Assembly: GCA_963790775.1 (NCBI GenBank)
Contig: CAWBPR010000022.1
Location: 1 to 64,000, forward strand
Direction of reading: 5' to 3'
Origin: JASJBU01 sp963790775
GTDB taxonomy: Bacteria > Pseudomonadota > Gammaproteobacteria > Chromatiales > Chromatiaceae
DNA: 64,000 nucleotides
The notes under the pieces are model-generated. The model was not told the origin of the DNA and made no database searches. It worked only from the letters and a program-made list of their open reading frames with translations. The translations under genes were made by a program, and so were the position numbers. Numbering within the stretch: the first letter of the stretch is position 1; each line of letters opens with the position of its first letter. Positions 18,603-25,209 of this stretch are shown piece after piece.

Positions 18603-19661
18603 TTACCAGACAAATTCCTGTAACAGGTGCCGCCGCAAACCCCAACTATCCGCAAAGCGCACATGATTGATCCAACCTTGTACGCTGGCATCGAACTCGG
18701 CAAAGCTGATCTCCCCGCGTTGCCATCGATCGAAGCGAGAAGTCAGCCGCCGGTTCGCTTCCACCACCTTGCGCCGTTTTACCCGACGATGTTGTGGATA
18801 GATCACGAAACCTAACCAGGGCGTTCCCTGCCTTGTGGGACTGACCTGGGTGCTGGTTTCATGAAAGCGCAGCCGCAAGGCCGACAACCGCTCACGAATC
18901 GCCTGTTTCCATTCCCAAAGCTGTGCCTTGTCATTTGCGAATAACGCAAAGTCATCCACATAACGGAGATAGGCCTTACAGCCCAGTTCCCGCTTGATGA
19001 ACAGATCCAGTGGATGCAGATAACAGTTGGACCAGAATTGCGAGGACAGGTTACCGATCGGCAGGCCCCGTGGGCGACACAGGTCGAGCAGGTCATCATC
19101 CTCGAATAAGAGCGGCTGATACTCCTGATCCAACACGCCATCGCCGCTGGCGATGATCTTTTCGCACAATCCGCAGGTTCTTTCGTCTGTCAGATAGCCC
19201 TGCAAAATCCGCAACAATACCTGATGATCGATGGCCGGAAAGTGTTTCACAATGTCCAGGCGCAGCAGATAGCTAAAACGTCGGGCGAACTGTTGGAAAC
19301 GGTCGCAGGCTCGATGGGTGCCTTTACCCAGCCGATTTGCATAGCTGTCCCGGATAAATCGGCGCTCGAAGATCGGCTCGATCTGATTGCACAAGGCGTG
19401 GTGGACGACACGGTCCTTGAACGGCGCTGCGCTGATTTTGCGCCGTTTGGGTTCGTCAATGTAAAAATGGGTATAGGAACCAGGTCGATAGTCGCCCGAT
19501 AACAGTTCTTGCTGAATCTGCAGTAGTCGATCAGCCAGGTCATATTCGAAGCCTGCGGCAGCGCAACGCCCTCTTTTTCCTTTTGCCGCTTTACGCCAGG
19601 CCAGCAGGAGGTTTGGAAAGGCGCAGATTTTCAGAAAGTCATCCGCAGGAGATTTTTTCAT
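18603..19661 (-). CDS. Diversity-generating retroelement reverse transcriptase
   Basis: 352 residues from MKKSPADD (an in-frame ATG at 19685 would add 8). A single RT domain with finger motif KRGRCAAAGFEYDLADRLL, KRRKISAAPFKDRVVHHALC, catalytic RYVDDFALF (about residue 233) and GLPIGNLSSQFWSN (about 195), whose SQ in place of the QG of other RTs is the DGR hallmark. It copies the TR RNA with errors opposite adenines; the cDNA then replaces a VR. A divergent avd, the TR and three VRs lie within 9 kb. No maturase or HNH domain is present, against a group II intron. The C-terminus (GWINHVRFADSWGLRRHLLQEF) is typical. Confidence 0.96.
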   Translation of the reverse strand: MKKSPADDFLKICAFPNLLLAWRKAAKGKRGRCAAAGFEYDLADRLLQIQQELLSGDYRPGSYTHFYIDEPKRRKISAAPFKDRVVHHALCNQIEPIFERRFIRDSYANRLGKGTHRACDRFQQFARRFSYLLRLDIVKHFPAIDHQVLLRILQGYLTDERTCGLCEKIIASGDGVLDQEYQPLLFEDDDLLDLCRPRGLPIGNLSSQFWSNCYLHPLDLFIKRELGCKAYLRYVDDFALFANDKAQLWEWKQAIRERLSALRLRFHETSTQVSPTRQGTPWLGFVIYPQHRRVKRRKVVEANRRLTSRFDRWQRGEISFAEFDASVQGWINHVRFADSWGLRRHLLQEFVW

Positions 19662-19998
19662 GGTTGAAGAGATGATCATTTTCACGAAAACGTTCGATCT
19701 GCTGGCCTGGCTGCTGCCAAAGGCAGAGAGTTTTCCAAAAATCTACCGATTTAGCATCACTCAGCGTCTAACCACCGCTGCGTTGGATTTTCAAGAGCGG
19801 CTGTTTCTGGCCAGAAAGCAGAAGGGGGCAGCGCGCAGACGGCTGCTCCTGGAATCTGATGCGGATCTGGACAAGGTGCGCCTCTATCTGCGGCTGGCCC
19901 ACCACTGGGCCTGGTTGAGTGATGGTCAGTATGAACATGTCAGCCGTATGGTGAACGAACTGGGCAAGTTGTTAGGGAGTTGGATCAAAAAGCTATAA
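19660..19998 (+). CDS. avd: Avd, DGR accessory variability determinant
   Basis: 112 residues, basic and entirely helical, matching the four-helix-bundle Avd family (IFTKTFDLLAWLLPKAESFP, FSITQRL, LRLAHHWAWLS, YEHVSRMVNELGKLLGSWIK). Avd forms a pentamer that binds the RT and TR RNA and is required for mutagenic cDNA synthesis. The start is supported by AGGAG at 19647-19651, eight bases upstream. The start codon overlaps the RT start on the other strand (CATG), so the two genes diverge from one point; most DGRs have them on one strand. Confidence 0.92.
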   Translation: MVEEMIIFTKTFDLLAWLLPKAESFPKIYRFSITQRLTTAALDFQERLFLARKQKGAARRRLLLESDADLDKVRLYLRLAHHWAWLSDGQYEHVSRMVNELGKLLGSWIKKL

Positions 19999-20005
19999 AC
20001 GTATT

Positions 20006-20083
20006 GTAGGAGCGCCCCATGGGCGCGATTGATAAGTTCGATTTGGCATGTCACTAAATGTCGCGGGCATGGCCTGCTCCTAC
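20006..20083. repeat. REP pair downstream of avd
   Basis: Units at 20006-20028 (GCGCCC-CAT-GGGCGC variant) and 20061-20083 (inverted, GGCCTGC variant). Non-coding. Confidence 0.75.
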
Positions 20084-20143
20084 GCTGGATGAAAGATTTA
20101 GCGAAATCGAAAATATCGTCAATGTAACTAGCTGACGATCATT

Positions 20144-20235
20144 GTAGAAGCACCCCATGGGTGCGATGGATGGATCAGCCGGACTATCTGGAACAACTGT
20201 ATCCGCCAATGATCGCGGGCATGGCCCGCTCCTAC
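20144..20235. repeat. REP pair beside TR terminator
   Basis: A divergent unit at 20144-20166 (GTAGAAGCACCC...) and an inverted consensus unit at 20213-20235. The second ends 12 bp from the T-run of the TR-RNA terminator. Confidence 0.75.
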
Positions 20236-20246
20236 AAGGGGGTTGG

Positions 20247-20292
20247 AAAAAAAGGTGAGAGTGCTCCGGACCCGAAGTCAGGGAGCACTCTC
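20247..20292 (-). terminator. Terminator of the TR transcript
   Basis: On the minus strand, GAGAGTGCTCC and GGAGCACTCTC form a perfect 11-bp stem (20257-20292) followed by ACC and seven T. It lies 124 bp downstream of the TR and well before the RT gene, so the TR RNA probably ends here as a separate small RNA of at least 290 nt. Confidence 0.75.
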
Positions 20293-20415
20293 GTTTTGTA
20301 TATGCCCGACGACAAACGTGCGGACCGGACGCACCCGTGCCATTTTTCCGGCCATCCTTACGTGCTGTAAACCTTGGTCGACAAGCCGCTGCAATATGGA
20401 TGGCCGGAGAGATGT

Positions 20416-20536
20416 GGGCAGACAACACAACACGAAAACCCCTGTTGTTGTCTCGGTTGTCAGGATTGTTCCTGTTGCGGTTGGCCGCGCGAGCATTCTC
20501 TGGATTGTTGATCCAGGAGCCGCCGCGCAGCACACG
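20416..20536 (-). ncRNA. DGR template repeat (TR) and part of the TR RNA
   Basis: 121 bp on the minus strand, same strand as the RT gene. Its variable core has ten AAC/AAT codons within 23 codons; read as protein it gives GGSWINNPENARAANRNRNN. AAY codons are the hallmark of DGR templates because mutating their A residues cannot create stops. All substitutions in VR1-VR3 fall on its adenines. The left 24 bp and right 28 bp are identical to the VRs; beyond the right boundary it reads ACATCTC where the VRs read CCATTTTC, the expected TR/VR initiation-site difference. An open frame runs through it, but the sequence beyond is not lectin-like. Confidence 0.95.
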
Positions 20537-20621
20537 TCTGTCATGATCGGGGCACCCGGCTGGAAAAACCAGCAGCGCTATTATGTCAAATATATCGGCA
20601 CAACCGCTATCCATATCCATG

Positions 20622-20714
20622 GTAGGTGCATGCTATGGGTGCGATCGGTCTTTTCCGTCATGGCAGGGTGGTTTGTATCGATTGCCGAGGATCGCGGGCA
20701 TGGCCCGCTCCTAC
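20622..20714. repeat. REP pair between TR and VR3 gene
   Basis: A divergent unit at 20622-20645 (GTAGGTGCATGC...) and an inverted consensus unit at 20692-20714. Confidence 0.75.
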
Positions 20715-20725
20715 AGAGGCGACGC

Positions 20726-20758
20726 AAAAAAATCGCGACCACCGCTATCGCGGTGGTC
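20726..20758 (-). terminator. Post-VR3 hairpin with GATA loop, T-run
   Basis: GACCACCGC-GATA-GCGGTGGTC is a perfect 9-bp stem on the minus strand, followed by GCGAT and seven T. The compensating stem changes relative to the VR1/VR2 copies (both sides changed, loop kept) argue that the structure itself is selected. Confidence 0.8.
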
Positions 20759-20775
20759 AACAGGTGGACAGGAAA

Positions 20776-21549
20776 TCAGAAAATGGGGGCAGACAACACA
20801 ACACGAAAACCCCTGAAGTTGACTCGGTAGACAGGATAGCCCCAGCCGCGGAGGGCCGCGCGAGCATCCCCTGGATTGAAGATCCAGGAGCCGCCGCGCA
20901 GCACACGACTGTCTCCACTGGTGTCGGGCTCGATTTGCTCCGGATGCTCACTTTTATTCAGGCACCACTCCCAGACATTGCCAGCCAAATCCCTGACACC
21001 ATAGGGTGATTCGCCCAGTGGGTAGAGCCCTACCGCCGTGGTCTGTTCCAGGTAACCTCCATTTTCACCACTTTCATCCACATTGGCATAGCCATTGATA
21101 TATTCATTGCCCCAGGGATATTCACGGCCATCGGTGCCCCGCGCGGCCTTCTCCCACTCCTGCTCAGTGGGTAGGCGGATAGATTGATTGAGTTGTTCCG
21201 ACAACCAGTGGGTGAAGGCCACCGCCTCGTACCAGTCCACATCGGTCCTGGGCCGGTTGGGTTGATCCCAGGTGGATCTTGCCGGTTCGGGCTTTTTCAG
21301 ATCCCGCCACCAGCGCTCATCCTCGTAACCGCCGGCTTCTATGAAGCACTGGTACTGGCTGTTGGTGATGGGGTAGCGGCTGATCTCGAAACGATCGAGG
21401 TGAAGTTTCTGCTGCTCCTCTTTCTCTCCATAGATAAACGTCCCAGCCGGGATCTCCACCCAGTCGATGTCGGGTAGGAGGTTTTTTCGTGGTTGAACTG
21501 CACTTGATGCCATTTTGACTTGTTTCCCTTTGCTGCTTGCCAGGTCCAT
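20776..21549 (-). CDS. Stand-alone DGR-diversified lectin (FGE-like) protein
   Basis: 257 residues, nearly all one FGE-sulfatase/C-type-lectin domain: LLPDIDWVEIPAGTFIYG, YPITNSQYQCFIEAGG, RLPTEQEWEKAARG, NVWEWCLNKSEHPEQIEPD, RVLRGGSW, ending GFRVVLSAPIF encoded by VR3. No signal peptide, TM segment or effector domain is visible, so it is a cytosolic binding module, probably acting with the island's TIR/MoxR or NACHT proteins. An alternative start is MASSAVQP at 21513. It is the classic cis target, adjacent to the TR on the same strand. Catalytic FGE cysteines are absent. Confidence 0.88.
   Translation of the reverse strand: MDLASSKGKQVKMASSAVQPRKNLLPDIDWVEIPAGTFIYGEKEEQQKLHLDRFEISRYPITNSQYQCFIEAGGYEDERWWRDLKKPEPARSTWDQPNRPRTDVDWYEAVAFTHWLSEQLNQSIRLPTEQEWEKAARGTDGREYPWGNEYINGYANVDESGENGGYLEQTTAVGLYPLGESPYGVRDLAGNVWEWCLNKSEHPEQIEPDTSGDSRVLRGGSWIFNPGDARAALRGWGYPVYRVNFRGFRVVLSAPIF
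20787..20907 (-). repeat. DGR variable repeat VR3
   Basis: 121 bp, gap-free against the TR, with 17 substitutions, all at TR adenines (for example AAC to TTC twice, AAC to GGC twice, AGG to TGG, GAC to GTC twice). The 3' extension past TCTGCCC matches VR1 and VR2. Confidence 0.96.
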
Positions 21550-21620
21550 GATCCGGGCATCTTATTGGAAATGACATGGTTGGTTTCTGCAAGTTCTCAG
21601 TCGATGGCTAGACTGAACCA

Positions 21621-22190
21621 ATGGTTGAAGGTCTGATTTACCAACACCGTTATCGCGGGCATGGCCCGCTCCTACAGGCAAGCGTTTCTGTTGTAGGAGC
21701 GGGCCATGCCCGCGACCAAAGCGACCCAGTTAAGAAGAAGCCAGGTCATAGTGCCTTACGCAGAGGGCGAGTATCGCTGCCCCATGGTATCTATTTGATA
21801 ACCACGACGACTTATCAACGGATGCCCTTGTTTGTGGACTTCTGGGGTGGCGTGACCGTGGCAAGATGTTTTACGGATTCAAAGCTATTGGGCGATGCAC
21901 AGATGCTGGCCTGGGTATTGATGCCGAATCATGCCCATTGGCTGATCCAGCTTGGTGACAAGACCCGCTTGAGCCATCTCGTGAGTCGCCTGAAATCCGC
22001 CAGTGCCAGGCGGCTGAATAGATATCTCGACCGCGAGGCAACCGTGTGGGCTAAGGCGTTTCATGACCAGGCTCTGCGCAAAGAGGATGATTTGAAGGCC
22101 ATGGCGCGTTATGTGATTACTAATCCGGTAAGGGCTGGGTTGGTGAAACGGGCGGGGGATTATCCGTTTTGGGATGCGGTTTGGTTGTGA
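21621..22190 (+). CDS. REP-associated tyrosine transposase (RAYT)
   Basis: 189 residues of the TnpA_REP/Y1 HUH family related to IS200/IS605 transposases: RRGRVSLPHGIYLITTTTYQR at the core start, HUH motif NHAHWLIQ, catalytic-Tyr region AMARYVITNPVRAGLVKR. It mobilises REP sequences by single-strand cleavage. It is flanked by REP pairs at 21653-21715 and 22248-22308. The only in-frame ATG (21621) lies left of a REP pair, so about 30 N-terminal residues are translated from REP DNA; a non-canonical internal start is possible. The conserved domain begins near residue 45. Confidence 0.9.
   Translation: MVEGLIYQHRYRGHGPLLQASVSVVGAGHARDQSDPVKKKPGHSALRRGRVSLPHGIYLITTTTYQRMPLFVDFWGGVTVARCFTDSKLLGDAQMLAWVLMPNHAHWLIQLGDKTRLSHLVSRLKSASARRLNRYLDREATVWAKAFHDQALRKEDDLKAMARYVITNPVRAGLVKRAGDYPFWDAVWL
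21653..21715. repeat. REP pair left of (and inside) RAYT gene
   Basis: Two perfect-core units in inverted orientation: 21653-21675 (minus) and 21693-21715 (plus), each GTAG + GCGGGC-CAT-GCCCGC + GA. Together they form a BIME-like palindrome overlapping the annotated RAYT N-terminus. Confidence 0.88.
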
Positions 22191-22198
22191 GGTTGGCC

Positions 22199-22308
22199 AC
22201 AGGCATGGCTCGTTCTTACGATAGATGGGCGGGTATCATCAGGCTTTTCGCGGGCATGGCCCGCTCCTACAGGTGATGGGAGTTTGTATGAGCGGGTCAT
22301 GCCCGCGA
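22199..22308. repeat. REP cluster right of RAYT gene
   Basis: A decayed unit at about 22199-22219, an inverted consensus unit at 22248-22270 and a direct unit with one change (GTATGAGCGGGTCAT...) at 22286-22308. Confidence 0.85.
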
Positions 22309-22364
22309 TAAAGTGCTATATTTTACGAAATGTTTATCGATCAATATTTTGTAAGGTTATCACC

Positions 22365-22586
22365 ATGACATCCGTCACCCTATCCAGCAAGTTTCAGCTT
22401 TCGATACCCAAAGCGATTCGGGAAGAGATGCATCTCAAGGCCGGCCAGAAATTCGCCATTATCCCCAAGGGCGACACCATCGTACTGGCGCCCATTCGTT
22501 CTCTGGATGAGATGCGCGGGGTATTGAAAGGTGCTGACATCACTGACTACCGAGACCGGACAGAGCGTTTGGAACGTTATAAATGA
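22365..22586 (+). CDS. vapB: AbrB/MazE-type antitoxin
   Basis: 73 residues from MTSVTLSSKFQLSIPKAIR, the swapped-hairpin AbrB DNA-binding domain (strand, IPKAIREEM, LKAGQKFAI, VLAPI), with a C-terminal tail for toxin binding (DITDYRDRTERLERYK). The start is set here, after GTAAGG, because the longer frame from 22284 runs through a REP. It overlaps the PIN toxin gene by ATGA. It should neutralise that toxin and repress its own promoter. Confidence 0.87.
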   Translation: MTSVTLSSKFQLSIPKAIREEMHLKAGQKFAIIPKGDTIVLAPIRSLDEMRGVLKGADITDYRDRTERLERYK

Positions 22587-22972
22587 TCCTGGTCGATACC
22601 TGCGGTTGGATTGAGTGGCTGACTGAGGGTGCCCTGGCGGAGAGTTTTGCCCCGTACATGAAAGATCCCGCGGATTTGCTGGTGCCAACCACAGTGCAAT
22701 ATGAGTTATACAAGTGGGTCAAACGCGAGTCCGGTGAAACTATGGCACTCGATGTCATTGCTCTCGCCGACAACAGCCTCATTGTCCCATTGAGCACGGA
22801 AATCGCACTCATGGCCGGGGACCTCTCTCTATCACATAAACTCGCCTTTGCTGATGCGGTTATCTATGCATGTGCAAAAAAATATCAGAGCGAACTTGTT
22901 ACTGCGGATGATCATTTTGAGGGACTGCGGGGTGTTACTTATTTTTCGAAAAACAGGGTGCAAGAACCCTAG
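22583..22972 (+). CDS. vapC: PIN-domain toxin (VapC-like ribonuclease)
   Basis: 129 residues with the acidic PIN residues in MILVDTCGWIEWL (Asp5), TTVQYELYKWV (Glu), LAFADAVIYACAKKY (Asp) and ELVTADDHFEGL (Asp), expected to coordinate Mg2+/Mn2+ for RNA cleavage. It is translationally coupled to the AbrB-type antitoxin. The stop codon abuts the foldback element starting at 22973. Confidence 0.88.
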   Translation: MILVDTCGWIEWLTEGALAESFAPYMKDPADLLVPTTVQYELYKWVKRESGETMALDVIALADNSLIVPLSTEIALMAGDLSLSHKLAFADAVIYACAKKYQSELVTADDHFEGLRGVTYFSKNRVQEP

Positions 22973-23235
22973 TACTCCATCAAGGTTATATTGATGGGTT
23001 CAGTTGGTCTGTCAGCGTTCATGGCAAGACACGCCTCGCCGCGAATGGCCCTAGTCCTTTGCAAGAGGCGTAACGCCGCCATGGGCGCTGACAGGCCAAC
23101 CCTTCGGGCGCTACTGTGGTGTTCCGCTACTGCGTTACAGCGCTTGACAAGGACTAGGGCCATTGCCTGCGCGCTGTGCCTTGTGGCGAAACACCACAGT
23201 AACGCTGAATCCATCAATATGACCTTGGCGGAGTA
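22973..23235. repeat. 263-bp foldback (MITE-like) element
   Basis: The ends TACTCC(A/G)(T/C)CAAGGT(T/C)ATATTGATGG are inverted repeats (left 22973-22997; right reads the same on the other strand up to 23235). The arms remain alignable inward, sharing AATGGCCCTAGTCCTT and GTAACGC in inverted orientation, so the whole element is an imperfect palindrome. Open frames on both strands are by-products. No transposase is present. It lies exactly between the vapC stop and the dnaX leader. Confidence 0.8.
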
Positions 23236-23372
23236 CGAGATTCAGAATATTTTGTGATAATGGCGTTTTTGCGAGCCATGCCCGCAAACAAGTTTACCGC
23301 TGCACTCGTGAATCATCGCTGGATTCGGGTTAAACTCTCCGATCTCTATTTTTCTTTCACCGATCCGATTTA

Positions 23373-24992
23373 ATGTCCTATCAGGTACTTGCCCGGAAAT
23401 GGCGGCCCCAGTTGTTCAGTCAGCTGGTGGGCCAGGAGCATGTGGTCAAGGCGCTCAGCAATGCGCTGGATAATGACCGGTTGCACCACGCTTATCTTTT
23501 TACCGGCACTCGAGGCGTCGGCAAGACCACCCTGGCAAGGATCTTCGCCAAATCCCTGAATTGCGAAAGCGGCGTGAGCGCCACGCCTTGCGGGGTCTGC
23601 AGCGCCTGCCGCGAGATCGATGAAGGGCGTTTCGTGGATCTGCTGGAGGTCGATGCGGCCTCCCGCACCAAGGTGGATCAGACCCGGGAGCTGCTGGAAA
23701 ATGTTCCTTATGCGCCGGTCAGGGGCCGCTACAAGGTCTATCTGATCGATGAGGTGCATATGTTTTCTGCAAGTAGTTTCAATGCCTTATTGAAAACTCT
23801 TGAGGAACCACCTCCACATGTTAAATTCATTCTTGCGACTACCGATCCGCAGAAGGTGCCGGTTACCGTGCTTTCGCGCTGCTTGCAGTTCAATCTCAAG
23901 CGGCTCTCCAGAGAGCAGATCGGGGGGCAGCTGAGACGGATTCTGGAACAGGAAAAGACCGGCTTTGATGATGAATCCCTGTCCCTGCTGGCGCGTGGCG
24001 CGGATGGCAGCATGCGGGACGGACTGAGTCTGCTGGATCAGGCCATCGCTTTTGGCGGAGGTGTGGTCAAGGTGCAGGACGTACGCAGCATGCTCGGCAC
24101 CATCAATGCCGATCCGGTTTATGGACTGTTGACGGCGCTCTCGACTGGCGATGGCGAGGCCCTGCTGCAGCGGGCGGCGGAGATGTCCGAGCTGGCGGCG
24201 GATTTCAGCACGGCCCTGCAGGATCTGTTGGGACTGCTGCATCAACTGGCGTTGCTCCAGTTGATCCCCGGCGTGAAGCCGGATGACGCCTATGATGAAA
24301 ACCGGCTCGCTGAATTGGCGCAGTCACTTGCCGCGGAAGATGTGCAGCTGTTTTATCAGATCGGCCTCACTGGGCAACAGGAACTGCCGCTGGCGCCCGA
24401 TCCGCGCAGCGGTTTCGAGATGGTGTTGTTGCGCATGCTGGCTTTCAAGCCGGCAGAGCAGGCGAGGCAGATTACCGGAGCGAGGGCTGAATCTCCCGCA
24501 GCCAAACCAAAACGCGTGACGCAGCCAGCGCAGCGGGCCGCGCCGAATCGTGCCACCGTTTCGCCACCGCCTGCAGCCCAAGCGCCGGCGGAAGCTGCTT
24601 CAACCAGCCTGGACCCGAGTCGCTGGGAAAGTTTTGCTGCAGGTTTGAAGCTCGGGGGGATTACCACGCAGCTGGCCAACAATTGCGTATTTCAGAGCTG
24701 GGATGGAGAAACTTTGCACCTCAAGCTGGATCCGGCCAAACAGCAGCTCAGGGTGGGGCAGTCGGAAAAGCGCCTGCTGGACGGGATCAAAAAACGCTTG
24801 GGTGAACAGGCGAAGCTGCAGATCAGCGTGGAGGATTCCGAACTGGAAACACCCGCAAAAAAACAGGCCCGGGAACAGGCGGAGCGGCAGCTTCAGGCAG
24901 AGCAGGACTTTGCCAGTGATCCTCTGGTGAAGGAACTGGAGGAGCACTTTGACGCACGCTTGCTGCCTAATTCGGTGAAGCCTGTGGATTGA
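23373..24992 (+). CDS. dnaX: DNA polymerase III subunit tau/gamma
   Basis: 539 residues. Clamp-loader AAA+ ATPase: Walker A GTRGVGKTT (about residue 45), a four-Cys zinc module (CESG...CGVCSAC), Walker B LIDEVHMF, sensor TTDPQKVP. A Pro/Ala-rich linker (about 375-415) and a C-terminal tau-type domain follow. It loads the beta clamp at the replication fork. A seven-A run at 24857-24863 (GCA AAA AAA C) could allow slippage to a short -1 product, but it is much nearer the end than the E. coli gamma site. First gene of dnaX-ybaB-recR. Confidence 0.96.
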   Translation: MSYQVLARKWRPQLFSQLVGQEHVVKALSNALDNDRLHHAYLFTGTRGVGKTTLARIFAKSLNCESGVSATPCGVCSACREIDEGRFVDLLEVDAASRTKVDQTRELLENVPYAPVRGRYKVYLIDEVHMFSASSFNALLKTLEEPPPHVKFILATTDPQKVPVTVLSRCLQFNLKRLSREQIGGQLRRILEQEKTGFDDESLSLLARGADGSMRDGLSLLDQAIAFGGGVVKVQDVRSMLGTINADPVYGLLTALSTGDGEALLQRAAEMSELAADFSTALQDLLGLLHQLALLQLIPGVKPDDAYDENRLAELAQSLAAEDVQLFYQIGLTGQQELPLAPDPRSGFEMVLLRMLAFKPAEQARQITGARAESPAAKPKRVTQPAQRAAPNRATVSPPPAAQAPAEAASTSLDPSRWESFAAGLKLGGITTQLANNCVFQSWDGETLHLKLDPAKQQLRVGQSEKRLLDGIKKRLGEQAKLQISVEDSELETPAKKQAREQAERQLQAEQDFASDPLVKELEEHFDARLLPNSVKPVD

Positions 24993-25209
24993 ACAGGGTA
25001 TAAATAACGAATAATCAGACAGAGAGTGTTAATTCTTTTTTTCAGCCGGGTGCATAATTCTGAATCTTCTGTCTGGAAGCAGAGTGAGGCGTCGTACGCT
25101 TTCCCTTTTACAGATCCGGAAATTAGATAGCACTACTATTCGGCAACCCGTAATTGATTGGGTTGCGTTGTCATTCATAACCACATAGCCAAACAATGAG
25201 GATATCAGC

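Noticed and set aside
18603..19661. Group II intron or retron as explanation for the reverse transcriptase
   Set aside because: No maturase/HNH domain, no intron RNA structure, no msr/msd, and the SQ motif, Avd and TR/VR pairs specify a DGR.
20054..20620. 188-codon minus-strand open frame containing GGSWINNPENARAANRNRNN
   Set aside because: It reads through the DGR template repeat and the TR terminator; only the TR part resembles a lectin domain. The TR acts as RNA, so no protein is called.
20776..21549. Sulfatase-activating formylglycine-generating enzyme
   Set aside because: Catalytic cysteines are absent and that loop is the DGR variable region; no sulfatase gene is nearby.
8863..22308. 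CRISPR array, suggested by many repeated 23-bp units
   Set aside because: Units are in both orientations, irregularly spaced and without uniform spacers; no cas genes. They are REPs.
22991..23257. 88-codon open frame and its antisense twin in the foldback element
   Set aside because: Both arise from the palindrome and show no protein-like pattern.
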